This document shows positions 10,227-18,734 of a stretch of 64,000 bases of DNA, piece by piece (position 1 is the first letter of the stretch; each line of letters opens with the position of its first letter). Both the position numbers and the translations under genes were made by a program. The notes under the pieces were generated by a model. It saw only the letters and a program-made list of their open reading frames with translations. It searched no databases and was not told where the DNA came from. Source of the stretch: an uncultured Alphaproteobacteria bacterium (GTDB lineage: Bacteria > Pseudomonadota > Alphaproteobacteria > VGEJ01); the NCBI GenBank assembly GCA_913041535.1, contig CAJWJK010000001.1, forward strand, positions 124,001 through 188,000. Direction: 5' to 3'.

Positions 10227-11246
10227 GTGCGAGTGCTCCAAGCAATGGCAGGGCGCAAAGAAGGTGGAGCAGAGCGGTTCTTTGCTCGCCTTGTGATCGC
10301 GTTGGACAATGCAGGAATAAAACAACACGTACTAATTAGAAATAGTGCAGCCTGTGCAGGTTGGTTAAGGCAAGGGGGAATGAGTGCCGTGGAGCTACCT
10401 TTTGGCGGTCGCCTGGACCTGTTGACTGCCAGGCGGTTTCGTAAAGAAATTGAACAATTCAAGCCTCAAGTAGTGTTGACATGGATGAATAAGGCTACTC
10501 GGTTTTGCCCTAAGCCGAACGGATTCATTCACGTAGGGAGGTTGGGTGGTTATTATAATCTAAAATACTATCGGTCGTGTCACCACCTTGTTGCTAACAC
10601 CTCAGACATTGTGGATTATGTGAATAAGATGGGTTGGAAGAAGTCAATTCACTACCTTCCAAATTTCGCGCACGCGATACCTGCTAAGCCGGCGAGTCGT
10701 CGCGCTCTGGATACGCCTGAGCATGCTCCGTTAGTATTGTCTCTTGGAAGGTTACATCATAACAAGGGTTTTGACGTGTTGCTTCGGGCTATGATGCATG
10801 TACCGGAGGCTTACCTATGGATTGCTGGCACCGGACCACTTGAGAATGAGTTGTTCCATAGCGTTAATGAATTAGGCTTGGTTGGTCGGGTGCGATTCTT
10901 GGGTTGGCGTGACGATGTGGCTGCATTGCATGCAGCTGCAGACGTTTATGTCTGCCCCTCTCGGCACGAGCCACTCGGGAATGTAATTATTGAGGCTTGG
11001 GCTCAGGGTAAGCCTGTAGTATCAGCTGCTTCTAAAGGACCAGCTGAACTAATTACGAATGAGGAAAGTGGATTGTTAGTACAGGTAGACGATGTTATTG
11101 GACTTTCAGATGCAATCCGCCGTGTCTTCACCGATAAAACACTGGCCGATCGCCTTGCAACTGGTGGTTTTAGGGCATATGAGAATGAGTTTACTGAATC
11201 GATCGTCGTCGGTCGATATATCTCCTTTCTCAAGAAACTCGCGTGA
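10227..11246 (+). CDS. Glycosyltransferase family 4
   Basis: LVLSLGRLHHNKGFDVLLRAM, ADVYVCPSRHEPLGNVIIEAWAQGKPVVSA; GTG start abuts upstream stop. Confidence 0.88.
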   Translation: MRVLQAMAGRKEGGAERFFARLVIALDNAGIKQHVLIRNSAACAGWLRQGGMSAVELPFGGRLDLLTARRFRKEIEQFKPQVVLTWMNKATRFCPKPNGFIHVGRLGGYYNLKYYRSCHHLVANTSDIVDYVNKMGWKKSIHYLPNFAHAIPAKPASRRALDTPEHAPLVLSLGRLHHNKGFDVLLRAMMHVPEAYLWIAGTGPLENELFHSVNELGLVGRVRFLGWRDDVAALHAAADVYVCPSRHEPLGNVIIEAWAQGKPVVSAASKGPAELITNEESGLLVQVDDVIGLSDAIRRVFTDKTLADRLATGGFRAYENEFTESIVVGRYISFLKKLA

Positions 11247-12604
11247 ATAGAAAAATGGACAATAATTACGACCTCATACTTCATGGAGGAAACTGCGTAA
11301 GCCACGATGGTATAAGTCGCAGCGATATTGCGTTGAGGGACGGGCGAATCGTCGGCATTGGGGATTATGCGAGGGCCAAGGCGGCAAATTTTATGAACGT
11401 GCGGGGGTTGCACGTTCTGCCGGGTATAATCGATAGCCAAGTGCATTTTCGAGAGCCTGGAGCCGAACACAATGAAGACTTGGAGAGTGGTAGTCGAGCG
11501 GCGGTGCTAGGAGGAGTGACATCTGTCTTTGAAATGCCCAATACCCGTCCGACGACGACCAGCACTCAGGCCCTTGATGACAAGCTTGACCGCGCATCTA
11601 ATCGTATGTGGTGTGACCATGCATTCTTTGTTGGTGCGGATAAGGAGAACATCGATAGTCTGTCCACACTTGAGAGACATTTTGGTTGCTGCGGTATTAA
11701 GCTCTTTATGGGTTCATCAACCGGCGATCTACTGGTAGATGATGATGAAGATATTTTTCGTGTATTGAAAAACGGTCAGCGGCGAATTGCAGTTCATAGT
11801 GAGGACGAAAACCGACTGCGCGAAAGAAGATCTATTGCTATGGAGACAGGAGATGTTCATGCGCATGCTCAATGGCGAGATGTGGAGACTGCTGTTAGCT
11901 CTACGCGGCGTTTGCTGCGTGCAGCAAGGGCTACGGGACGTAGAGTTCATGTGCTTCACGTTACTACGGCGGAGGAGATGCGACTGCTGGCAGATGAAAA
12001 AACTTTGGCTACGGTAGAGGTGACACCACAGCACCTAACTTTGGCTTCTCCAAGTTGCTACGATATGCTTGGGACGCTAGCACAAATGAATCCTCCTATA
12101 CGCGATAAAGCTCATCAAGAGGCGCTCTGGCAAGGTGTTCGTGAAGGCATAGTTGATGTGCTCGGCTCGGATCACGCCCCTCATTCTCGGAAGGATAAGG
12201 ACAAAGATTACCCAAGCTCACCCTCCGGAATGCCAGGAGTTCAGACGTTATTGCCCTTAATGCTTGAGCATGTTGCGGCAGGGAAACTGACCATTATGCG
12301 TTTAGTCGATCTATTGTGTACTGGACCAGCGAGAGTATTTGGAATTGCGTCTAAGGGCCGTATAGCAGTTGGATACGATGGCGATGTCACAATTGTCGAC
12401 CTTAATTCCAAACGGCGAATAGAGGAAAGCTGGCTTGCTAGCAAGTGTGGCTGGAGTCCGTTTTCTGGTTTTGAAGTTCGTGGCTGGCCAGTAGCGACGA
12501 TTGTTCGTGGGCGCGTCTGTATGCGGGAGGGAGAGCTATTGGGCAATCCATCTGGTGAGCCAGTGCGGTTTCAGGAATCTTTAACACCATTATCTGTACG
12601 CTAA
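11243..12604 (+). CDS. pyrC: Dihydroorotase / dihydroorotase-like cyclic amidohydrolase
   Basis: DSQVHFREPGAEHNEDLESGSRAAVLGGVTSVFEMPNT, HVLHVTTAEEM, VEVTPQHL, VLGSDHAPHSR. GTG start overlaps the GT4 TGA (GTGA). Confidence 0.85.
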   Translation: MNRKMDNNYDLILHGGNCVSHDGISRSDIALRDGRIVGIGDYARAKAANFMNVRGLHVLPGIIDSQVHFREPGAEHNEDLESGSRAAVLGGVTSVFEMPNTRPTTTSTQALDDKLDRASNRMWCDHAFFVGADKENIDSLSTLERHFGCCGIKLFMGSSTGDLLVDDDEDIFRVLKNGQRRIAVHSEDENRLRERRSIAMETGDVHAHAQWRDVETAVSSTRRLLRAARATGRRVHVLHVTTAEEMRLLADEKTLATVEVTPQHLTLASPSCYDMLGTLAQMNPPIRDKAHQEALWQGVREGIVDVLGSDHAPHSRKDKDKDYPSSPSGMPGVQTLLPLMLEHVAAGKLTIMRLVDLLCTGPARVFGIASKGRIAVGYDGDVTIVDLNSKRRIEESWLASKCGWSPFSGFEVRGWPVATIVRGRVCMREGELLGNPSGEPVRFQESLTPLSVR

Positions 12605-12622
12605 GGATTTTCGCCATCGCGT

Positions 12623-12656
12623 GTTAGCCGCTCTATCATCCGAAGGAGCGGCTAAC
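12623..12656. terminator. 11-bp perfect stem-loop between convergent genes (candidate bidirectional terminator)
   Basis: GTTAGCCGCTC-TATCATCCGAAG-GAGCGGCTAAC between the pyrC-like (+) and hsp20 (-) stops. No strong U-tract. Confidence 0.55.
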
Positions 12657-12745
12657 TATGATAGATATTTGAATATTCTGTTGCGCACGGAAAGGAAAGA
12701 GATCCCTTCTCCCCATTAATTGACGGCGTGCTGTGTTGTTTTCGC

Positions 12746-13207
12746 TTAGGCCGCCTTATCTCTTTCAACCAAGCGTGAGTCACGACTTCTAATTTCTATT
12801 GTGTGTGGTTTCATGGCTTCGGGAAGCTTGCGCAGCAGTTCAATTTGGAGAAGCCCATTTGCTAGTTCTGCGCTAATAGCTTCCACATGTTCTTCAAGCT
12901 GAAACCTCCGCTGAAATGCGCGTTCAGCTATACCTCGATGGAGATAGGTTGTTTCGGTGTTACTATCAGAGCTCTTGCCGGTAACCGTGAGTTCGCCCTC
13001 TTGAAGTTTAATATCAAGGTCTTGCTCACAGAATCCTGCAACTGCCAGGGTAATTCGGTATGTATCCTCTCCGGTTTTTTCAATGTTGTATGGGGGATAG
13101 TTTGCACTGTTTTTTTCATTCCAACTGGCTGCGGAATCCAACATTCGGGTCATTTGATCAAAGCCCACTGTGGAGCGAAAAAGGGGCGAAAAATCAATAC
13201 GTGTCAT
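12746..13207 (-). CDS. Hsp20/alpha-crystallin small heat-shock protein (IbpA-like)
   Basis: STVGFDQMTRMLD, YPPYNIEKTGEDTYRITLAVAGFCEQDLDIKLQEGELTVTGKS, YLHRGIAERAFQRRFQLEEHV, GLLQIEL. Confidence 0.93.
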   Translation of the reverse strand: MTRIDFSPLFRSTVGFDQMTRMLDSAASWNEKNSANYPPYNIEKTGEDTYRITLAVAGFCEQDLDIKLQEGELTVTGKSSDSNTETTYLHRGIAERAFQRRFQLEEHVEAISAELANGLLQIELLRKLPEAMKPHTIEIRSRDSRLVERDKAA

Positions 13208-13289
13208 AAATACATCCTCCTATAGAAGCAATGTTCTGTTATGGCCAGACGTTTGCGTTGACCTGTCGGGTCCACAACGGCACCCTTAG
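13208..13289 (-). promoter_or_regulatory. ROSE-like RNA thermometer in hsp20 5'UTR
   Basis: Minus-strand UTR ends ...GTCTGGCCATAACAGAACATTGCTTCTATAGGAGGATGTATTTATG. A UUGCU box pairs imperfectly (with G.G and U.U) with the AGGAGGAU Shine-Dalgarno. Upstream stem GACC-CGACA-GGTC. Confidence 0.6.
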
Positions 13290-13295
13290 TAGCTG

Positions 13296-13323
13296 ATATA
13301 GGGATCAGTTTGGTGATTGCAAG
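13296..13323 (-). promoter_or_regulatory. RpoH (sigma-32)-type promoter, alphaproteobacterial form
   Basis: Minus strand CTTG-N17-CCTATAT (CTTGCAATCACCAAACTGATCCCTATAT), about 85 nt upstream of the hsp20 start. Confidence 0.6.
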
Positions 13324-13504
13324 GGTTACATGGGTCGTCAAATAGTTCCTGGCAACAATATGCTAATGCTATCCGACGTCTTTACATCATTTAGGGATAC
13401 TGGTTTTGGGGCAAGACTGAGAATAACCATAAGCGTAAATACTCAATTGGTAAGGCAATCTTGGACTAGTTTTGGAGCTGGTTTCTATTAGCTCTTAATC
13501 ACTG

Positions 13505-14026
13505 TCAATCGAGTGTTTCCGACTCCCAATAAGGGCGCTTGTCTCGTTTGTAAGTGACGTGAAAGCGGCCACGCTCTGGTTCAGGCATGGCACTTATTTT
13601 TTCACTGTCTGGATACTCACAGACCTCTGGAAAAACTAACGTACTGAAAACTAAGTATCTCAGCTCAGAGTCTGAGGTGTTTCGAATTTGATGTGCTGAC
13701 CCTATGGGAAAAAGGATGATGTCACCCTCATTAATTGCGAATTCTTCATCTTCGTAGCGGACAGTCCCTTTCCCCGAGACGACGTGAACCATCTCTTCAT
13801 TGGCGTGATGAATATGATAGGGAAACATAACCTTACCTGGTGGCACCACTGTCAGCGAGCAACCCAGCTTACGTGACCCGAGAGATTGACCAATCTTTCC
13901 CCACCGACCGCCTCGGGCTTTATCCGGCGTAGGGCCTGAAAATTCGTTGTGGCCGGGAAAATGATCGATGAGATCGATATCTTTAATATTTATCATCGGT
14001 AGTTCAGACATGGTCGTGCCTTTCAC
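13505..14026 (-). CDS. Cupin domain-containing protein
   Basis: VVPPGKVMFPYHIHHANEEMVHVVSGKGTVRYEDEEFAINEGDIILFPIGSAHQIRNTSDSELRYLVFS. Confidence 0.88.
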   Translation of the reverse strand: MKGTTMSELPMINIKDIDLIDHFPGHNEFSGPTPDKARGGRWGKIGQSLGSRKLGCSLTVVPPGKVMFPYHIHHANEEMVHVVSGKGTVRYEDEEFAINEGDIILFPIGSAHQIRNTSDSELRYLVFSTLVFPEVCEYPDSEKISAMPEPERGRFHVTYKRDKRPYWESETLD

Positions 14027-14192
14027 AACAACGCGTCTAGTTGAAAATCATACAAAAACTGTCACGTGAAAAGATAAGCAGTTCCTAAAATAGGGGATAG
14101 TAGCGGGAAAATATATAAGCCTTTAACAGCGTAAACTGCAGCTTGACAAGAACTTAGATTGTCCAGGAGTTAACTGAGGTTTTCTTAAAGTT

Positions 14193-14279
14193 TGGTGCCC
14201 GCCCCGGGATTCGAACCCGGACCTGCCTACGCAGAGCGGATTTTAAGTCCGATATGTCTACCAATTCCATCAGGCGGGC
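14193..14279 (-). tRNA. tRNA-Leu(UAA), CCA encoded
   Basis: Reverse complement GCCCGCCTGATGGAATTGGTAGACATATCGGACTTAAAATCCGCTCTGCGTAGGCAGGTCCGGGTTCGAATCCCGGGGCGGGCACCA. 7-bp acceptor stem, anticodon loop CTTAAAA, class II variable arm. Confidence 0.95.
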
Positions 14280-14350
14280 AACTTAATCTAAAAACAATAT
14301 AAACTATGGTCTTATTTAGTTTCTACTATGGTTATGTGCTAGCTTTTTCC

Positions 14351-14908
14351 TCATTTGTTCGCCAAGTGAGTTCGAATGTCGGTCCAGCGATAGCATTGTT
14401 CAACCATTTTTGTTCCTCCGATGCTGGTGATACGTTGTTCAGCAGGTGTGCCGCCTAGCGCTGCATAGAAGTCTCGGGCTGGGTTGTCGATTAGAGTCCA
14501 TATCGCTAGAGCGGTGAAACCTTCTTTTGCGAGCTGTTGCGCACATTTTTGCACTAATCGTCGACCAATACCCAGATTGCGCCAGCGAGGAAGCAAATAT
14601 AATGCCATTACCTCACCAAAACGCGGCGGTCCTGCTCTTTCAGGTCCGCTATCAGCGAATCCTATGATTTTGCCCCGTATGTTCTGTGCTACATAGACTC
14701 CAATGCCTCTATCGACATCACTAAGAATACTTTCCCAGTAAGCGGCTAGTGTCGTTTCAGACATCGAGTCTAGGTAGTCATCCGTTAAGATACCACGATA
14801 AGTCGCACGCCATGCCGCGACATGAACCGATCCAAGTTCTGCCGAGTCGGATCGAGTAGCAGCGCGGATAGAGGTGTGTGTTTCAACTTTATGTAGTGCT
14901 GTCATCAA
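14351..14908 (-). CDS. GNAT family N-acetyltransferase
   Basis: SVHVAAWRATYRGILTDDYLDSM, GEVMALYLLPRWRNLGIGRRLVQ, DFYAALGG. Confidence 0.88.
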   Translation of the reverse strand: MMTALHKVETHTSIRAATRSDSAELGSVHVAAWRATYRGILTDDYLDSMSETTLAAYWESILSDVDRGIGVYVAQNIRGKIIGFADSGPERAGPPRFGEVMALYLLPRWRNLGIGRRLVQKCAQQLAKEGFTALAIWTLIDNPARDFYAALGGTPAEQRITSIGGTKMVEQCYRWTDIRTHLANK

Positions 14909-14924
14909 TACCAGCGGATATGGC

Positions 14925-15686
14925 CTAGAAACGATCTTCTTCGAATGGTTCGTGCCCTAAGTCCCTTACCAGACGTTTTAAGGATTCTAATACAGATAGT
15001 AGGCGGTCTACATCGGTGCATCGAAGTACAAACGTTGCACCAGACTCACCGTCACGGAAAAAGGGATAGCTGCCAATTTCAACGTCTCGGTTGCGATTTT
15101 GAAGGTTGGCAAGAGGTGTTGCGATTAATCCTTCAGGAATATTTGCTGTAATGCTTCGGGACACCGTGACTGGGCCACTTCGGAGATGGTTGCGAATGCC
15201 ATTAAACATAGCCTGCAATATGCTAGGCACTCCTGCCATTACATATACGTTTTCAACGCGAAATCCTGGTGCGGCGCTAATTGGATTATCGATAAGGGTT
15301 GCTCCTTCAGGAACATGTGCCATCTTTAGTCGAGCTTCATTCATTTCTTCATTTGTGTAGTTAGAAGTTAAGCGGCGTTTCGCTTCAGCATTAAGTACTA
15401 GCGGTTTATTAAATGCTTTTGCAACGCATGACGTGGTGACATCGTCGTGCGTCGGTCCTATCCCACCAGATGTAAAAACATACTCATAGTTTGCACGATA
15501 TTCGTTAATGGTGTTGATGATGCTCTGTTCGTCATCAGCAATAGTTCGAGCCTCCTGCAATGTTATTCCAATCTCGCATAAAGCTTTCGCGAGAAAGGGA
15601 AGATTTTGGTCAACTGTTCTGCCGGAGAGTATCTCGTTTCCGATAATTATGATGGCGGCATTGGGATTATTAGTGTGATCAATCAT
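14925..15686 (-). CDS. CinA-family molybdopterin-binding protein (MoaB/CinA N-domain)
   Basis: AAIIIIGNEILSGRTVDQNLPFLAKALCEIGI, YVFTSGGIGPTHDDVTTSCVAKAF. Confidence 0.88.
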   Translation of the reverse strand: MIDHTNNPNAAIIIIGNEILSGRTVDQNLPFLAKALCEIGITLQEARTIADDEQSIINTINEYRANYEYVFTSGGIGPTHDDVTTSCVAKAFNKPLVLNAEAKRRLTSNYTNEEMNEARLKMAHVPEGATLIDNPISAAPGFRVENVYVMAGVPSILQAMFNGIRNHLRSGPVTVSRSITANIPEGLIATPLANLQNRNRDVEIGSYPFFRDGESGATFVLRCTDVDRLLSVLESLKRLVRDLGHEPFEEDRF

Positions 15687-15789
15687 TTATTTTCCTAGGA
15701 TAAGGTTTATCTCTATAGCATCGGCTTATGGCATAGGGCTAGGAAAGATCCTCCGTAAGGGACATAAATCGGAATTGGAGTGACATGCT

Positions 15790-16491
15790 ATGAAATTCTC
15801 GGAATCACTTGTATCTGGTCGATTGGTTCGTCGCTATAAACGATTTCTTTGCGACGTCCAATTAGATACTGGGGAATTGACAACAGCTCATTGTCCTAAT
15901 CCTGGCTCAATGCTAGGGCTTAAGGAACCTGGTTCTCAAGTATGGCTAATGCCGGTCAAGGATAAGAATCGAAAACTGCCGTACAGCTGGGAGCTAATCC
16001 ATGTAAATGAAGTTCTTGTGGGCATTAATGCTGGGCGGGCTAATCGGATAGTTGAAGAAGCGCTACTAACAGGCGCTATTAATGAGCTGGTGGGGTACGG
16101 TTCGATTCGTCGAGAGGTGGCATATGGCACCAGATCACGAATTGATTTTTTACTTGAATCGGGGTGCGATGCTAAATGCTTTGTTGAGGTTAAGAATGTT
16201 CATCTTAGCAGAGTGACAGGGCTTGCAGAATTTCCAGATTCAGTTACTGCGCGTGGCCTTAAACATCTTGAAGAGTTATCAAAGATCGTCTCAGAGGGTG
16301 GCCGTGGGGTAATGCTATATCTAGTTCAGAGAGGTGATTGCAATGGTTTCTCAGTTGCTGCTGATATAGATTCTGCTTATGCGGATGCCTTTCGTCGGGC
16401 AAGGGATTCCGGTGTTCAAATGCTTTGCTATCGGTGCGACGTTAACACTGAATCTGTTGTGCTCAACGAGCGTATAGAATTGGTATGTTAA
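15790..16491 (+). CDS. sfsA: DNA/RNA nuclease SfsA
   Basis: LVRRYKRFLCDVQLDTGELTTAHCPNPGSMLGL, RSRIDFLLE, FVEVKNVHL, FPDSVTARGLKHLEEL. Confidence 0.94.
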   Translation: MKFSESLVSGRLVRRYKRFLCDVQLDTGELTTAHCPNPGSMLGLKEPGSQVWLMPVKDKNRKLPYSWELIHVNEVLVGINAGRANRIVEEALLTGAINELVGYGSIRREVAYGTRSRIDFLLESGCDAKCFVEVKNVHLSRVTGLAEFPDSVTARGLKHLEELSKIVSEGGRGVMLYLVQRGDCNGFSVAADIDSAYADAFRRARDSGVQMLCYRCDVNTESVVLNERIELVC

Positions 16492-16518
16492 CATCTCGGT
16501 AAATTATATGGGTAAGAG

Positions 16519-17346
16519 ATGACATTTAAGGACATTCAGAAGCAAGACAAACCGCTTCGTAATACAGGACAGATTAGAATACATGATAAATCGGGGTTTC
16601 AAGGAATGTCGAAGGCAGGACGTTTAGCGGCTGAGACCCTTGATTACATAGAGCCATATGTTAAGCCCGGTGTTACCACCGCATATCTCGATAGATTATG
16701 CCATCAGTTTATACTTGACCGTGATGGAATCCCAGCGCCGCTGAATTATCGGGGTTTTCCGGGGTCTACTTGCACGTCAGTTAACCACGTTGTTTGCCAC
16801 GGCATACCGAGCGGCAAGGTGTTGAAAAATGGAGACATTTTGAATATTGATGTGACAACCATTGTTGAGGGATGGCACGGTGATACCAACCGCATGTTCT
16901 TCGTCGGGGACGTAAGTGTAAAAGCCCGCCGTTTAGTTCGAGTTACATTTGAAGCAATGATGAAGGGCGTTGAAGTGGTACGTCCAGGAATCACGCTCGG
17001 TGATCTAGGCAATGCGATACAATCTCATGCGGAGAAGAACCGCTATTCGGTGGTACGGGATTTCTGTGGGCATGGGGTGGGAAAACTATTCCACGATGCT
17101 CCAAACGTTCTACACTACGGAAGACCTGGTAGTGGCACCAAATTGTGTGAAGGGATGTTTTTTACGATTGAACCAATGATTAATTTAGGTGGTTGGGAGG
17201 TTAAGTTGCTTAAGGATGGCTGGACCGCCGTGACAAAGGATCGTTCATTGTCAGCGCAATTTGAGCATTCGATCGGTGTCACCTCGACGGGTTACGAGAT
17301 ATTCACACGTTCGCCAGCAGGGAGGGATCATCCGTCTTTTGATTGA
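16519..17346 (+). CDS. map: Type I methionyl aminopeptidase
   Basis: NHVVCHGIPSGKVLKNGDILNIDVTTIVEGWHGDTNRMF, FCGHGVGKLFHDAPNVLHYG, MFFTIEPMINLGG. Confidence 0.95.
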   Translation: MTFKDIQKQDKPLRNTGQIRIHDKSGFQGMSKAGRLAAETLDYIEPYVKPGVTTAYLDRLCHQFILDRDGIPAPLNYRGFPGSTCTSVNHVVCHGIPSGKVLKNGDILNIDVTTIVEGWHGDTNRMFFVGDVSVKARRLVRVTFEAMMKGVEVVRPGITLGDLGNAIQSHAEKNRYSVVRDFCGHGVGKLFHDAPNVLHYGRPGSGTKLCEGMFFTIEPMINLGGWEVKLLKDGWTAVTKDRSLSAQFEHSIGVTSTGYEIFTRSPAGRDHPSFD

Positions 17347-17430
17347 GGTCGCTAAAGTTAAAGAATCCACACGGGCAGCTGGCTAAGAAAATGCTGAGAT
17401 TTACGTACTGTAAAATTGGATGTATCAACA

Positions 17431-17637
17431 TTATTCGAGGTCTATATCGCCTGTAACCCGAATACTGAGATTAATTCTTGGAGAAGTTACGTGCGCGGTT
17501 ACACTTATGGGTGTATTAGCACCCAACATTCCACTTTCCAGAGCATCTCGGACTGCCTGTTCTATTTCTCTCTGGGCAGTCACCCCCAGTCGCTTTAGAA
17601 ATTTCCGCACTTCCATATTGAAGATATCTTCATTCAT
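17431..17637 (-). CDS. Small DUF6494-like protein
   Basis: MNEDIFNMEVRKFLKRLGVTAQREIEQAVRDALESGMLGANTPISVTAHVTSPRINLSIRVTGDIDLE; resembles the small DUF6494 family from memory. Confidence 0.65.
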   Translation of the reverse strand: MNEDIFNMEVRKFLKRLGVTAQREIEQAVRDALESGMLGANTPISVTAHVTSPRINLSIRVTGDIDLE

Positions 17638-17893
17638 ATTTGTTCTCCATAACTGTACTTATTTCCGAAAAACCCAATGTTGACGATTATGATTCCAGTG
17701 AAGGCGCTAGATATTTAGCATTTTTCTTCCGATAACTAGAGAAGTGAGAGGCATCATTATGACACAATCCTGTCAAATCCCGTGAGTTGTTGCCTCGGTG
17801 CATGCAAATGGCTCGTGAAAAGTGTGCGGTACTAGTGAGGGCATGTGCATCCATAGTTGTGCAAAGTCGTGATTTCTTAGCCGTGCTGAATAC

Positions 17894-18694
17894 TTACGCT
17901 GAGCGAGCCGTGAAGCCTCCATCGACGAGAAGTTCCACTCCATTTATGTAAGCCGCGTCATCTGATGCAAGAAAAAGGGAAGCGTGTGCAACGTCCCACG
18001 CTGTACCCATCTTCCCGGTGGGACTTTGACCATCTCGAATCCGCATCATCTCATCTACATCTCCGTCAGCATAAGCCGATGTAAGAGAGTTACGCACAAG
18101 TGGGGTATTAATCAGTCCGGGCAACACAGAATTACAGCGAATACCTTTATCAGCGTACTGTAAGGCGACAGTACGAGTAATTCCACCAACAGCGGCTTTG
18201 CTTGCAGAGTATGCAATGTATGAGACTCCGTACCAACGTACCGCTGCGGTGGAAGAAATATTGATAATTGAACCCCTGCCTTGCGATTCCATAACAGGAA
18301 GTACGTATTTGCATGACAAAAACATACTCTTAATATTTACCGAAAATTCATGATCCCAAGCTTCTTCGGTGAGTTCGACAGCACCCCCAACGGACAGTAT
18401 GCCTACATTATTGTGGAGGATGTCGATACAACCAAAATGTTCCTGAGTTCTCTTGATAATGGATTCAACATCCTCTGCTCTTGATACATCGGCTTGCCCC
18501 ACTATGCACTCTCCGCCTTCAGAGTCGATTATTGCCTTTGTCTCCTCTGCAGCAGATATGTTTACATCAACGGCCATGACTTTGGCTCCTTCTCGGGCAT
18601 ATAGAACTGCCGCTGCCTTCCCATTACCCCAGCCGGGGCCGACTGAGCCCGCACCTATAACAATTGCTACCTTATCCTTTACTCGTTCTCCCAC
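17894..18694 (-). CDS. SDR family oxidoreductase
   Basis: VIGAGSVGPGWGNGKAAAVLYAREGA, NNVG, ISSTAAVRWYGVSYIAYSASKAAVGGITR. Confidence 0.9.
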   Translation of the reverse strand: MGERVKDKVAIVIGAGSVGPGWGNGKAAAVLYAREGAKVMAVDVNISAAEETKAIIDSEGGECIVGQADVSRAEDVESIIKRTQEHFGCIDILHNNVGILSVGGAVELTEEAWDHEFSVNIKSMFLSCKYVLPVMESQGRGSIINISSTAAVRWYGVSYIAYSASKAAVGGITRTVALQYADKGIRCNSVLPGLINTPLVRNSLTSAYADGDVDEMMRIRDGQSPTGKMGTAWDVAHASLFLASDDAAYINGVELLVDGGFTARSA

Positions 18695-18734
18695 TTTGGG
18701 ATCCTTTCCTTCAGACTGAAACAGTTTAGACTGC

